A DNA stretch of 64,000 nucleotides from Symsagittifera roscoffensis (GCF_963678635.1 NC_087064.1:70929465-70993464); one strand, 5' to 3'. Positions 45,727 to 58,001 are shown, counted from the first letter of the stretch. Numbers and translations are program-made. Notes: generated by a model from the letters alone, not told the origin.

Positions 45727-46588
45727 TTTCCTTCCCTTGAACGATTAGTCGGGAAGAATAAAAACCAACAATTTTAAATTGATAACTTTTCACTTAAACA
45801 GAACTATTCGAAAAAAGCAGTTTAGTAAGAAATTATCAAACTTGAATATGCTGTGATTTATTACTTTTGTAATTATTTGCAGATGGTTAGAACCCCATGG
45901 CAAGAACTACTTAGGCATTTTTGTTCCGTTGTGAATCGTGAAAACAAATGTTGTCTAGAATCTTTCACAATCTCACTGTATTTCGAAAATGTCTTCTAAG
46001 GTTTTGATGAAGAACAATGTTATTTCGATAGTTTGTGTTAGTGAGTTGTATCGGTAGCCGGATTTTTTAATCTAGGCCTTCTGTAAATTATTTCCTACAT
46101 ACAGTTGGAAAAATTTATCAATTTGCTCAAATATTCTTTTTTTAACTAACGCGATTAGAGAAAAGTGGGAAAGAGAGAACTTATTAGGTGATTTTTATTC
46201 CGCTGGGAATTATAAGAAATAAAATACATTAGTGAAAATTAAAGTCCTTCATGCTTTTGTTGTCATTTGAAATTTCGTAATTGGAGAGGATAATATTTTG
46301 CCTGCCGTTGAAATCGAGATAACGTTGAAAAAAAAACATAAGTCAAACAGCGAAAAAATGAAACAATTTAAAAAAAATCAACGCAAATTAAGTTATTGAT
46401 TAATTACTTTTACTATAGCCATTAAATTAGTCACTAGGAAACCATTCCAAGCATTCTGTTAATTAATCGAAAATTTGGAACAAAAAATGCGTTCACTGAT
46501 TCAAAAAGGGAGTTTTTTTGCCTCAATGCTAACTCTAAACTTGTTTTGTGTTCTCCAGTTTTATTGCAACTTTTTAAAATAATAATAC
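45727..46588. other. Intron sequence, nothing recognised
   Basis: AT-rich; no ORF or repeat supported. Confidence 0.4.
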
Positions 46589-46714
46589 CTGGCCAGACAT
46601 TTCTCCACCCTCTCCCTGTCCCTGTCAACTTGGGCCTCCTGGAGGTACTTTGGGTCGACGTGAGCCAGTTCCAGGGAGGAGTTGGTCAGCACATTCATGT
46701 AGGAGATCTCGTTG
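46589..46714 (-). CDS. Host gene exon G
   Basis: 126 bases between CAATGTAG and GTATTATT. Encodes SNEISYMNVLTNSSLELAHV and a helical QVDRDRERVEKCLA. Confidence 0.8.
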
Positions 46715-46939
46715 CTACATTGACAACAGAAGAGACGTTTAATAATAATAACAAGTAATAAAAAATTGAATTTAAGAATGAAAAACTCTAAGGGCCGACG
46801 GCCCATTAAATAAAAAGTCCGAGTATGGGATTGGTAGAGTTGATGAGAAATGCCACAAAACACCCTGCTTTCAGTAGAGCACGAGGAGGAAGAAATGGGC
46901 AATGGAGGGAGGCGGGCATTTCTTTTGAATCTGGTTGCC

Positions 46940-47215
46940 AAATAATTCCAAAGGTCCCCCTTTGGTACTTTTTTACGACATTTATTCCTGGTCACGCAAC
47001 CGTACTATTTTATAATTATACCTTTAGTATCAGTGAAGAGCGCGCGCTGAAAAAAAAACACTTTCCTCAAAAGTCTACTTTATCGTCTTTTTAGAGCAAA
47101 AGCAGGGTCTTTACAGTGTTCTGAGAGAGCTCAGAAAATCAGTTTTGGTGACCTAAAACAAAAATTTGGCATAAATTGTCCGTCTCAAAAAACTCCAGCG
47201 CACGTCCCTGCCTGT
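46940..47215 (-). mobile_element. hAT-type MITE, degenerate
   Basis: Retains AAAGGTCCCCCTTTGGTAC, GAGCGCGCGCTG and GCAGGGTCTTTACAGTG of the family but no intact termini. Confidence 0.6.
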
Positions 47216-47343
47216 TTTGCTGACGAATTTTAAAAAACTATTCCGCTCTCTTTGTTTTCAGTTATTCACCATAAAACCTTCCCCTATCTCAAATTTAGTA
47301 TTTATTGTTTATACTGTCGTTTGTTCGTATATAAGTACTGACA

Positions 47344-47726
47344 CAAGGGCCGATCTAAGATTTTCTTGGGGGGGCGGATTTTCAAAAAAAAATTCGAAAA
47401 TTTTGTCGATTTTTTTTTAGGTTGACCAAATTGATTTTCGAGCTCCACCAAAGCACTAAAAAGTCCCAGTTTTGTCCAATTTTTCTGCGCCGCATGCAAA
47501 CTTTGAAAAAAGGCGTTTTTAGGCACTTTTTGGAGAACTTTGACCAAAAAATCGCGTTTTTTTCCGCGCGCGCTCCCCCCTCAAAATTAGTGTATATTGG
47601 CGCCGAAGAAATTTTTTAGGGTCCGTCGCCAAAAATGGATGTTTCAAAATAGTACAAAGGGGACTCTTTGGGTCGGCAGGGGGTCGAATCTTCGAGAAGA
47701 GCGTCCCCCCCCCAAATCTGCCCCTG
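47344..47726 (+). mobile_element. hAT-type MITE with 8-base target-site duplication
   Basis: CAAGGGCCGATCTAAG at the left and AAATCTGCCCCTG at the right. It is flanked by TACTGACA (47336-47343) and TACTGATA (47727-47734), matching at 7 of 8 bases. Confidence 0.85.
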
Positions 47727-47820
47727 TACTGATATACTGACTATATTGGTGTCATTTGATTGAGGAAACAGCGGGTTAAAAACCAGACAAGAAGAAAAAA
47801 ATACATATAATTGCCTCAAC

Positions 47821-48122
47821 CTGATAGGAATAAAAGGTGCTCCATCATTCAGCACCGTCCGACTGGAATAAGTGGACGAAATGTTAGACCTCGGAAGAGT
47901 CGACCCATTACTCCTGAATCTCTTCCGCCTAGTACTATCTCTATCCCCCCTCTCTGCAGATGAAGAGGGGGACTCTCTCTGGCTCGTGCCCCCCTCGTTG
48001 TTCTCGCTCTGGTGCATTTCGGCTACGAAGGTCAGCCTTCGAGAAAGGTTCTCCGGGGTGAGAAGGGAGGTTCGAGACTCTGCCGTGTCGGAGAGGATTA
48101 GTTGGTGAACTTGGCTGACCAC
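47821..48122 (-). CDS. Host gene exon F
   Basis: 302 bases between TTTTTAG and GTTGAGG. A helical start (VVSQVHQLILSD), then TPENLSRRLTFVAEMHQ and a Ser/Arg/Glu-rich disordered part (SQRESPSSSAERGDRDSTRR). The G+C content is well above the surrounding introns, and codon use is clearly exonic. Confidence 0.85.
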
Positions 48123-48786
48123 CTAAAAATAGTTTTGGCTAGACGAATGCCACAGTTTAAAAAATACATTAATATTTAGTTTTGTAATAATAACTTGGTC
48201 TTTTATAAGTTGGAAAATTTATATTCCCGAGCTTTTCCAGCATCGTGAAAATTTCGCTGTCGCCAAGCCCCGAGCGGAGATGGGTAAATTATATGGCGTC
48301 TTCAAAGATCGCGCATCATGGTCTCGCGACTTAAAATTTTCACTCGCACCCGGGTTAAATTCACGATATACTTATTTTGAATCGCGATGATGGCGACATA
48401 AGTCGGAAAGCATATACCTATGCTCGGGAATAAGGTAATTTGCACCGCCAGTGATTTTTGGGAAACTTGGTGAGTTTGGCTGTTTACTGTCAATGTATTG
48501 TACCCCTTAAGTAATTAAGTATTGAAATTATTTGAACGGGCGGAGTGTGAAAGCTCCCTGAAACTACAGTTTTACTTGAAAGAACTCCGAATGCTTAGAA
48601 GTTTTCCTGTACCTATCACCTCAATTAAGCACCTCAAACTGAAGTAAAATACTTCCTTTTAATTTGATTTAGAAGGTAAATGCCCTCTAGGCCATGTTTT
48701 AAAATTAAACTGCCCATTCTAACTCAAAACAACAAGGGTTTTGACTCAAAACAGCCTCGCGGGGAAACAGAGTTCCTCTTATTTAC

Positions 48787-49031
48787 CTCTTGAATAGCAT
48801 ACTGGTCGTGAACTGTGTTATCAGATGACAACTGACAAATGACGTGTGTAAGGATTGTTATCTGCTGGTCTGAGTGCAAAATTGACTTTTGGAAGTCCAG
48901 TGGTGGGTTAAAATGTGACTGACACGCTTCCAGGACTAGTTGTTCCACGAAGGAATCTCCGGCAGGTGTGGTCACGTGATCGGTGGACGGGAATTCATCC
49001 CTGTCTAATTTAGCACCAATGGAGTCCAGAC
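48787..49031 (-). CDS. Host gene exon E
   Basis: 245 bases between ATAACCAG and GTAAAT. Encodes GDSFVEQLVLEACQSHFNPP and FQKSILHSDQQITILTHVIC, an ordered helical segment continuing into exon F. Confidence 0.85.
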
Positions 49032-49457
49032 CTGGTTATAATCTTAGTTATAACTGAGAGAAAGAGAATATTTTGTCAATTATGGAGTTTTCTATGGATA
49101 AACTGTTATATGTGTGCTACTTCATAAAAATTAGCCCAAAAATGTATTAAAAAATTATAATTTTTATACTAAAAAGCGTACTAAAACTAGGTTACATACT
49201 CGAACCTAAATTGCTTCTTAAGATCCAAACTTTGTATAACTTTCCAAGCTCTTTTTTAAAAAAAAAAATCGGCATTCTTTGGAAGATTTCACCCAATAAT
49301 TGAGTTCTTTCAGTGCAGTTAGGTGTTCGAATCCCTAATTTGCACTGAATGATAGAGTTGAATTCTACAAGATTCCCCAAGCAAAATAACTGTAATCCGA
49401 TTATGTAGAAGGAAATCTGAAAAGTGATGTTTTTGTTATGCTTCAAACGAAACTGAC

Positions 49458-49590
49458 CGGACACTCGTGATTGTCTTGTTGATGACACTGATGCACCATC
49501 TGGATTGTCTGGAGCCATCAACTGGCTTAAAAATTGGCTTCCTTTTGTACTTCTAGTTCCTCTTTCTGCCAGTTTGGAGTGCTTGCTCCG
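49458..49590 (-). CDS. Host gene exon D
   Basis: 133 bases between ATATTTTAG and GTCAGTTT. Basic and Ser-rich: RSKHSKLAERGTRSTKGSQF and MAPDNPDGASVSSTRQSR. Confidence 0.7.
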
Positions 49591-50268
49591 CTAAAATATG
49601 CAAGGATTTCTCTTTCATAACACGCTGACAATATTTTTATGATTTTTTCTCGAAGTTTATAGTTTTTTTTACTTTTTCATTTTCGGTTTTTTGGTCATTC
49701 TTTAAAAGTAAGCAGTAAAAATCGTGAAAAAAAAATTGTTCCATTTTTCCTCTATCTTCGCAATTTTTAATTCAACTGGTTTGAGGTTGTCAATTGAGCT
49801 CTTATGATTCATAAAAGTAAGAAAAACTAGATTATACCTAATTATGCAAAGTTATGCAGACTTTTGGAGGGGTTAAACGATTTTTATAAATTTTTTGTCC
49901 AAAAATTATCCAAACACAATACTTTCATCAGCAGATTGATCAGGTTTAGCCAACTTCTGATCATGATGTTACGAATATTAAAAAAAACTTACAGCTTAAC
50001 CTAAAAAATTCATGGCCAAAAAGATTGTTTAGAAATTAGGCCTTCCTTTTCAGAAAAAAATTTACTGCCAAAATGTAGCAAACAAATTTTCTTAATGGTG
50101 AAAAAAATTGTTGTCAAAAGGGCAAACCATATCATTGTTTATGGTAAAAATACAGATTTACGAAAAAGATTTTTAATACGTTAAAAATTATAAGAGCAAG
50201 CTAACTGAAACATCAAATGTGTGTTTGTTGTGATTCATAAAAATGGTTTCTGTTAACTACTGCCACTG
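49591..50268. other. Intron sequence, nothing recognised
   Basis: AT-rich part of intron C-D before the foldback element. Confidence 0.4.
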
Positions 50269-51221
50269 GACATAGAAGTTGCAACTTTTTGATTTCAGCG
50301 AAAACATGAACAATTTTTTCTTCACGTTTTGATCATTTGCTCTGCAACTATTCAAGATACAGGGTTCAAACTTTAATAAAAGGTAGATGAAACTATTTGA
50401 AAGGGCTTAATCCGGGCCAAAAAATGAGAAACCTTGTTTTGAAGGCGTAAATTAGTCAGCATTTCATAACTGGTTTTAGAGGTATTCCTGCTGTGAAAAC
50501 AACCTCACAAACAATATGAGAAATTTGAAATTTTTTGGCTCAAATTAGTTGTATGGAAAGCTGATGAGCTTTAATGCTACCTATTATGCTACCTAAAAAT
50601 GACAATTAACAAAATTAACAGAGTTACTAGGTCCTTCGTCGAGAAACGGTCATATCTGTTTTACGTCACATACACCAAAAGTTCTTGGGAGTTTAAACCA
50701 GAAAATTGGACAAAACTTACATACAACTCAACTGCTAATGAGACTCCTGAGCTCAGACTGTAATTTTCTGAAATATTTGCTGAAATGGTTTTCTGTTAAC
50801 CGAAATCGATCGTCAGCGCAAAATTATTCATAAAACATTAGCCGTTTTGTAACGCCGGACCTAGTAACTCTGTTAGTTCTGTAATTTTTTCCTTTTTAGG
50901 TAACATAATGAGTATCTCAAGCTCATCAGCTTTCCAAAAAACTAATTTGAGCCCAAAAAACTCAAATTCCTCATTTTGTTTGTGAGGTTGTTTTCACAGC
51001 AAGAACACCTCTAAAACTAGTTATGAAACGCTGGCTAATTTACGCCTTCAAAACAAGTTTTCGCAAATTTTGGCCCGGTTAAGCCCTGCCCTTTCAAATT
51101 GTTGCATCTTCTTTTTGTTAAAATTTAAACCCTGTATCTTAAATAGTTGCAGAGAAAATGATCAGAACGTGAAGAAAAAGTTAGTTAATTTTTCCGCTGA
51201 AATCATAAAGTTGAATGTCGA
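50269..51221. mobile_element. ~950-base foldback transposon
   Basis: Left arm about 50269-50660, right arm about 50840-51221 inverted, with a spacer of about 180 bases. Arm pairs include AACTTTTTGATTTCAGCG with CGCTGAAATCATAAAGTT, AACCTCACAAACAATATGAG with CATTTTGTTTGTGAGGTT, and ACTAGGTCC with GGACCTAGT. No coding capacity. Target duplication not determined. Confidence 0.8.
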
Positions 51222-51637
51222 GTGACTGTATCAGACTTAAAGGACACCGCAAACGCCGTTTTTTTTACCAACAGTGCACCTGAAGAAAACAAAAGAGATG
51301 TTAATACTTTAAAGAGAGGTACAAAAACTCCCACGAGGAACTGACAGGGCGTTTCCAGAATCGGGTCTTTTCTGTTATACGGCCCAAATTTACCAAAACG
51401 CTGAATGCGCTAATATCTTTTGCACGTAAGCTTCAAGTTTAGGAAAACGCGCCAGATTTTCAAATTAGTAGAAAAGGGAGAAATACTTTATAAGTTTACT
51501 TTCATAGTTAGAGCCAAACGATTGGTCATTTTTTTCGGCAACCGATCATAACGACGTAAATGTCCCTAAAACTGCTCATTTTGACCAATTACGATTTCCA
51601 AGGTCGCAATTTGGCATTACTTATAAAAATGACTTAC

Positions 51638-51712
51638 TTTTGATTGTAGACTGAGCATTGAGATTGTCTTTTTGAGGCTATTATCGCCACCTATTCTCAG
51701 CAAACGAGGGCT
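51638..51712 (-). CDS. Host gene exon C
   Basis: 75 bases (25 codons) between GTTTCAG and GTAAGTC, both strong. Encodes SPRLLRIGGDNSLKKTISML and ends LQSK; phase 0 on both sides. Confidence 0.65.
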
Positions 51713-51774
51713 CTGAAACAAGAAAGCAGAAAACTAAACCAAGGACGCTGTCTGCGCTGTCTACGCTTTTCCTT

Positions 51775-52115
51775 CCCGCATCAGGGATTTGACCCCCTTT
51801 GGCCCTTCGGTACTTTTTAGGGCAACCAAATTTGACTGATCGACACTAAAGTTTTTGAATGCCAATATATGCTATTTTTGAAGGAGAGGAGGCACCGAAA
51901 AACGCATTTTTTTAAAAAAAATTTCCAAAAAATGCCTAAAAACACGTTTTTTTCAAAAATTCTCATGCGGACGAAAATTCGTTAAAATAGGGTCTTTATA
52001 GTTGATTTGGGAGACCTCAATAAATCAATTTGGTCATTACGAGGCCAAACTGTGCACTGGATAGGCGCACAATTTTGGGTCTGTATGTTCCTAGATTCCA
52101 GGGACAAGTCTTTAA
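51775..52115 (-). mobile_element. MITE-like repeat related to the block at 350-880
   Basis: Shares GGTACTTTTTAGGGCA, TTGACTGATCGACAC, TGAATGCCAATATA and GGATAGGCGCACA with 330-750 and 1900-2330. It looks like a distant subfamily of the hAT MITE. Confidence 0.65.
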
Positions 52116-52129
52116 ATAAGTTCCAAAAT

Positions 52130-52262
52130 TTAAGTAGATTCGCGAAATTTGCAAAATGTAAGTGGGTTCTTACAATTTGCGAAAACCGCTCACAATTTGC
52201 GGAGTCCACTTACAATTTGCGGATTTCACTTACATTTGCGGATTTCGCGACAGCTTACCCGC
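52130..52262 (+). repeat. Short tandem repeat CTTACAATTTGCGGATT
   Basis: Four or five diverged units of about 20-22 bases with (C)TTACAATTTGCGGA(T/G)TC. The word TTGCGGATTCCGC recurs at 53320, 53430 and 53460. Confidence 0.6.
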
Positions 52263-53508
52263 ATCTAAGAAAAGAGAAAAAAATGATTACAATGGATTTT
52301 TGTGGTGTAAGAACTGTCAATACAATCGATTCCCATGCTAGGCTTGACAACAAAATTGGATAAAAAACGGATTTAAATCCATTTTTATGGCAAAATCATA
52401 ATGCATTATGAATAATTTGAAATCCATCATAATGGATTATAAAACAAGAACAAAATCATATTAAAATGGATTTTTTTTCCACTTTATTTTCGTTTCGCGC
52501 CGTGCAAAATTTTGCGAGAATTTCTGCATTTACCAAATGAGTAGTGCAAAATCTTTGCAAAGTGAGTGTACGTCCTATTCCTTTTCAAAACCTAAACTCA
52601 AATTGCAAAAAGATTTTGTTGACCTCTCCCCTAACATTTGGCCCTTTGCTCCCTTGCAACCCCCATTCCAACGTTTGCCTCTTTGCCCCGCCCCCACACT
52701 TGAACCCCCGCCCCACCTGGCCTTCTGGGGAACCCACCCCCACTCTGAATTACCCAGCCCCAACTGAATCATCCGACCCCCGCACCTGAACCAACAACCT
52801 ACCCCCCCCTCCTTCTCCATCCACTTGAACCCCTCCACTCTCTGATCCGGTTCAGGTATGGTGAGTGTGTGGGGGGTTGGTTCGGTTGGGAATCATTTGG
52901 TGAAGGGGAGTTGGTTCAGGTGGGGGCAGGGTTGGGATTGGTTCAGGTGGTGGGATGGCGTGTGGGAACAGATGCGGCCAATTGTTGATAGGAACAAAAT
53001 TCAGCTATTGAGTAACATAAAAAAAAGTTATCAAGTTTTCTAAATAATCAAAAATAAGCAACTTTAGTTTAAAACGTAGAAAAGACCTTATGTGCGTTGG
53101 AATTCGCATCTCAACAAAGTGAGAAAAATCGGTTATAATTGAATTTTTGTGTCAGTGTTCACAAAAGTGAAAAAAATTGATTATAATGGATTAAGAATGG
53201 GTTTTGTTTCCATGAAAAATAGTAATACTCCAATGCGGGCAAGCATATTAAACACATATATTTTTTATTTGTTCATGGATTCCACAAACTGGTTCCGGAT
53301 TCCCCACATTTTGTTGCGGATTCCGCATGATTACTTGTTTTTGGAGCAATTTTGAGCAATACAGTGGTTTAGCTATTTGTCCGTGGAATCCAAAACAGCA
53401 GAGAGGATCAAAGAAAAATAGCAATGTTGCGGATTCCGCGACAAATCTGATTTGGGCCTGTTGCGGAATCCGTTTATAATGCACAGTTTGGCCTCGTAAT
53501 GTTTTTGT
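52263..53508. other. Intron B-C: repeats and a C/G-rich patch, no exon
   Basis: ATTATAATGG-type A/T repeats (52370-52470), then a CCCC/ACC-rich patch with GGTTCAGGTGGGG-type repeats on both strands (52620-52980). The overlapping ORFs there are low-complexity artefacts. Confidence 0.5.
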
Positions 53509-53947
53509 AGCTGTCTTACGTGGTTTTAACGGATAAAAGCGCAATGTTATGATGTAAGGTATGAAAAATAAATCTGTTCACAATTGTTAGTTTTACGAAT
53601 AAGCCATAAGACTCATTGCGGTGCGTCCTGCAATTGCGTCGTTATGATAAAAGTAGTTTATGAATTTGAAATTGAAGGAGTGGAAATTGGAAGTGGAAAA
53701 AAGCCGGTGAGAGATTTCAAAACCTGCAAAAAGGATAACTGGGCGATTAGTTCGAATAGAAAACGGATGAAAAAAGAACATTTGACCGGTTTCAGCAAAA
53801 TTTGATGTTTTTTTTTCACTTTACAGCAAAGCCAAAAGAACACAAGTCTATTTGATAGAAAGCAGCCATTAAAATACTGATGCTGAAGTAACAATGGTCT
53901 TGCCTCTCAATCGGAAGGCCCTTGGTTCAAGGCCCACCATAATTATA
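53509..53947 (+). mobile_element. Short copy of the minisatellite-bearing element (left arm)
   Basis: Its reverse complement matches 55154-56671 end to end, apart from the minisatellite. In this copy the place of the array holds only TCATTGCGGTGCGTCC and CAATTGCGTCGTTATGA, one or two diverged units. It also has a 25-30 base insertion near 53900 (TTGGTTCAAGGCC) absent from the other arm. Confidence 0.8.
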
Positions 53948-54196
53948 ATAAAAATAACAAATTTGTTTCAAGACATGCATTAATCCAACAATATAGAGAA
54001 CTTATCATTGATAGAGTACCAACTTGAGCAAGCGCAGAAGGTAATTCAACCTGTTGAAGCGCCGCTGAGAACTTTCTATTAAGTACTGTTGCGATTTTTG
54101 CCTGTTGCGCAATCCGCTTACAATTCACAAAATGCACAGTTTGGCCGCCTCGTAATGGTCGACTAAAAAATGTTTTTAAATCAAACCCCCCTTTCA

Positions 54197-54552
54197 AAAA
54201 AACCCTAGATCTGATATGAACTACGATAGGTCACTAAAGATCTAAAATTTTGAGTTCCTCGAAGTTCGGAAACATTGCAACAAAACCTAAATTGGATATT
54301 CGTGGCAATTCAGCCATTTCCATAAAACTGATGAGAAAATAATTAAATAGATGCTGCCTCTCAAACCGATGGATTTTGACGATTGTCAGATCTCATTTTG
54401 GTTATCTCCGCCAAAATTTTTGCGGTATGGTTAACTTTCAACAAAGCAGAACGAACTTAAAACACAATTTTTTTTAGTAGTCCGTAAAACCGAATATTGG
54501 AAAATTAATAGAGTCGGAAAGATATCAAGAAAACGTTTGCATTGATTTTAAT
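54197..54552. other. Spacer between the inverted elements
   Basis: AT-rich; nothing recognised. Confidence 0.4.
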
Positions 54553-54720
54553 CAGGGGCGGATCTAGGATTTTCTCGAGGGGAGGGCGGATTTTCAAAAA
54601 GAAATCGAAAATTTTGTTTTGACGACCTTTTTTTTTTAGGTCGACCAAATTGATTTTTTGAGCTCTCCCAAATGTTTTGCCCCTATTTTGGCGAAATTTT
54701 CTGGCGAAATTTTTAATATT
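54553..54720 (+). mobile_element. hAT-type MITE, 3' truncated
   Basis: Begins CAGGGGCGGATCTAGGATTT and continues through TTTAGGTCGACCAAATTG and GAGCTCTCCCAAA before ending abruptly near 54720. Confidence 0.75.
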
Positions 54721-55153
54721 GTTTTTACAATGTTGTTCACGTATAACCCAGATCGGAATGTGACTAGCTTTTGACCATTTTTTTATCAGAACACCAGATT
54801 TTGTGAACAGATTTTTAGTTCGATAAACTTGTGTCGAGATAGGGCGAACTTTTCGTCAAGATAATTTCTTCAGTGGAACTGCGGTTTCTTTTGATTCGTA
54901 AAATGAAAAGACTATTGAATCATGAATAAATACAGAAAAACAACAAAAAAATGTTTTTTTTTTACATCAAAAGCTTGTTTGTAAGGATATATGTAAGGCC
55001 ATTTATCCACTAGGGAAAAATCAACATACGATCTCTTCAACTCTTTGAGCAGTTTGAGAGTTGTTTTCCTGTTTAACTATTACATACATCCGATTTTTTT
55101 GGTAGTTTTTCTGGGATGATAACTTGTTTCGGCATTTGCGATCAGCGAACTCG

Positions 55154-56671
55154 AATTATGGTGGGCCGCAAACCATTGTTACTTAAGCATCAGTTTTTTA
55201 ATGGCTGTGGTTATCTCATAGACATTTTGTTCTTTTGACTTTGCTGGAAGGCTTAACCAAAGTGAAAAAATAAACATGAAATTTTTGCCGAAAATTATCT
55301 TCTTTTCTTCCGAGCTCTTCTTTCCATCAGTTTTCTATCCGAACAATTTGCCTATTTATCCTTTTTCGCAGTTTTTGACATCTCTCACCGGCTTTTTTCC
55401 ACTCCCAATTTCCACTCCTTCAAATTCAATTTGATAAACTACTTTTGTCATAAGGCCGCAATGTCATAACGCCGCAATGTCATAACGCCGCAATGTCATA
55501 GCATCTCAATGTCATAACTTCACAATGTCATAACGCCGCAATGTAATAGCATCTCAATGTCATAACGCCGCAATGTCATAACGCCGCAAGGTCATAGCAT
55601 CTCAATGTCATAACGCCGCAATGTCATAACGCCGCAATGTCATAACACCTCAATGTCATAACGCCGCAATGTCATAACGCCGCAATGTCAAAACGCCGCA
55701 ATGTCACAACGCCGCAATGTCATAACGCCGCAATGTCATAACGCCGCAATGTCATAGCATCTCAATGTCATAACGCCGCAATGTCATAACGCTGCAATGT
55801 CATAACGCCGCAATGTCATAGCATCTCAATGTCATAACGCCGCAATGTCATAACGCTGCAATGTCATAACGCCGCAATGTCATAACGCCGCAATGTCATA
55901 ACGCCGCAATGTCATAGCATCTCAATGTCATAACGCCGCAATGTCAAAACGCCGCAATGTCATAGCATCTCAATGTCATAACGCCGCAATTTCATAAGGC
56001 CGCAATGTCATAACGGCGCAATGTCATAACGCCGCAATGTCATAACGCCGCAATGTCATAACGCCGCAATGTCATAACGCCGCAATGTCATAACGCCGCA
56101 ATGTCATAGCATCTCAATGTCATAACGCCGCAATGCCATAAAGCCGCAATGTCATAACGCCGCAATGTCATAGCATCTCAATGTCATAATGCCGCAATGT
56201 CATAACGCCCCAATGTCATAACGCCGCAATGTCATAACGCCGCAATGTCATAGCATCTCAATGTCATAACGCCGCAATGTCATAACGCCGCAATGTCATA
56301 GCATCTCAATGTCATAACGCTGCAAAGTCATAACGCTGCAATGTCATAACGCCGCAATGTCATAACGCCGCAATGTCATAACGCCGCAATGTCATAACGC
56401 CGCAATGTCATAACGCCGCTTGTCATAACGCCGCAATGTCATAGCCTCTCAATGTCATAACGCCGCAATGTCATAACGCCGCAATGTCATAACGCCGCAA
56501 GGTCATAGCATCTCAATGTCATAACGCCGCACTGTCATAACGCCACAATGTCATAACGCCGCAATTAGTCTTATGGCTTATTCGTAAAACTAACAATTGT
56601 CAACAGATTTATTTTTTGTATATTACATCGTAACAACACGTATTTATCCTTTAAAACCACGTAGGACAGCT
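55154..56671 (-). mobile_element. Long inverted copy of the element, expanded by a minisatellite (right arm)
   Basis: Opens AATTATGGTGGGCC and closes AAAACCACGTAGGACAGCT. Both match the left arm in reverse, as do the internal words ATTTCCACTCCTTCAAATTC and CTTATTCGTAAAACTAAC. The 1.1 kb array is internal. Confidence 0.8.
55449..56566. repeat. 16-bp CpG-rich minisatellite, ~70 units
   Basis: The unit is CGCCGCAATGTCATAA. The main variant is CATCTCAATGTCATAG, scattered through the array every two to six units, with a few one-base variants and one shortened unit near 56419. Two CpGs per common unit make this the most CpG-dense stretch of the window. Each frame meets TGA, so it is non-coding. 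It lies in intron B-C of the host gene. Confidence 0.95.
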
Positions 56672-56721
56672 AAGAAAATAAAAAAAATGAAATGTGGGGG
56701 AAGTGGAAAAAGTCTCCTGAC

Positions 56722-56894
56722 CTGTTGATTGGAGAGACATGAAGTGGATCCGACAGCGGGGGGAGCTGGGGGGTACTTGGCCGCAAATGTCTGTCTTCTA
56801 AGGGACAATGTCTGTTGATGCACACGTGAAGGTCTGAGAGATGGAGAGTTCTTTGGAGTAGACGTGTCTTGAGGACCAGCAAAGAGTGATATTT
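56722..56894 (-). CDS. Host gene exon B
   Basis: 173 bases between TTTTTTTAG and GTCAGGAG. Pro/Ser/Arg-rich: STPKNSPSLRPSRVHQQTLS and a proline stretch YPPAPPAVG, probably disordered. Confidence 0.75.
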
Positions 56895-56997
56895 CTAAAA
56901 AAATATATATTTCAATTTGGAGAAAAATTGTTTTCCTATGCCTCCAGCTTGATTTGACAAATAAACTTATCATTCTTCTGCCAAGCATCGAAAACAT

Positions 56998-58001
56998 TCT
57001 GACTAATTATTTTTACGCCAGCAGAAAATGAGAAATCAATTTTGGATAAAAAATTGGTTTGAAAAATTTGCAAAAAAAACGTGAAGAAAACGTTTTCACC
57101 AAAAGCAAAATATAGCCAACGGACAGTTGGAAAAGAGTCAATGAACGCAATAAAACAGAAAAAAAACCTGCCTGACTTGTTTTTTTTTAAATCTCAACTT
57201 TCGAATGCGAATTTTAAAAAACAATAGATACCCTTAGAGCTTTTTAAGTTTTTAGAACAATTTATGATTGGCACTCTTTCGATAAAATAACCCAATTTGA
57301 GAACACTGGATCAATAATTAAAATTTGTATTTTGCTGGAAAATCTAAAAATTTAAATCCAGTTTCAAAACTGGAAATTGATCACATTTCTTGTACCCTTT
57401 CAACTTTCCCTGTTCAATAGCGGAGTCTGCCCTCTTTTTAACAAAGAAAATGTACCGGTTTTAAAGAAAATCGAAAGCCAAACAAAAAATTAAAATTAAG
57501 CCTGAACAAATGTTAAGACTTTTCCTGAAAAAAAAACATCGATCGAGACCATATAAGAGTGTAAACTACGTTCAACTGGTCTTAAAAAACGCCAAATTGA
57601 GGTTGATAGCTTGTCGGTTTAGAAAATTCCTTGTCAATTTGAAGATATTTTAAGAAACATAGAATTTTTAAAGCGATTTTCTTCATATTTGGTTTTTTTT
57701 CGGTTTGTGATACCCGATACTCTGATCTCTTAAAGTAGTTCTTTTGTGCAAAAGAGTGTAAAGAGGACAAATGAAAAAATTATTCGGAGAAAACGAAAAA
57801 AACTTGAAAATTAAAACGCGTTTTTCTCAAGTTGAGTTCGTTTAGACAAAAAAAGTCAAGACAAATCTTGCTGAGAATTCTCGTAAATATAATTTGGTGC
57901 AGTTTTTTTGCAAAATTTGGGCCCTTAATTTTAGCTCAAAAATTATAGATTTTTGTTTTCTAGTCAATCAAACTTACGCGTTTAGTTGCTGATAAGAATA
58001 A
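56998..58001. other. Intron A-B, nothing recognised
   Basis: AT-rich; a 62-codon minus-strand ORF (57582-57770) is unsupported. Confidence 0.4.

Noticed and set aside
46546-47094. Plus-strand ORFs at 46546-46758 and 46825-47094
   Set aside because: The first is antisense to host exon G; the second covers a degenerate hAT MITE.
47872-48108. 78-codon plus-strand ORF
   Set aside because: Exactly antisense to host exon F, whose frame has matching splice phases.
52537-53043. Pro-rich and Gly/Trp-rich ORFs on both strands
   Set aside because: They read through a low-complexity CCCC/GGTTCAGGTGGG patch, with overlapping ORFs in several frames.
53896-53940. tRNA gene or tRNA-derived SINE
   Set aside because: GGTTCAAGGCC fits a pol III B box, but no A box or cloverleaf could be drawn, and the block is a small insertion in one arm of a transposon pair.
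55449-56566. CRISPR-like array
   Set aside because: Units are contiguous 16-mers without unique spacers in a eukaryotic intron; it is a minisatellite.
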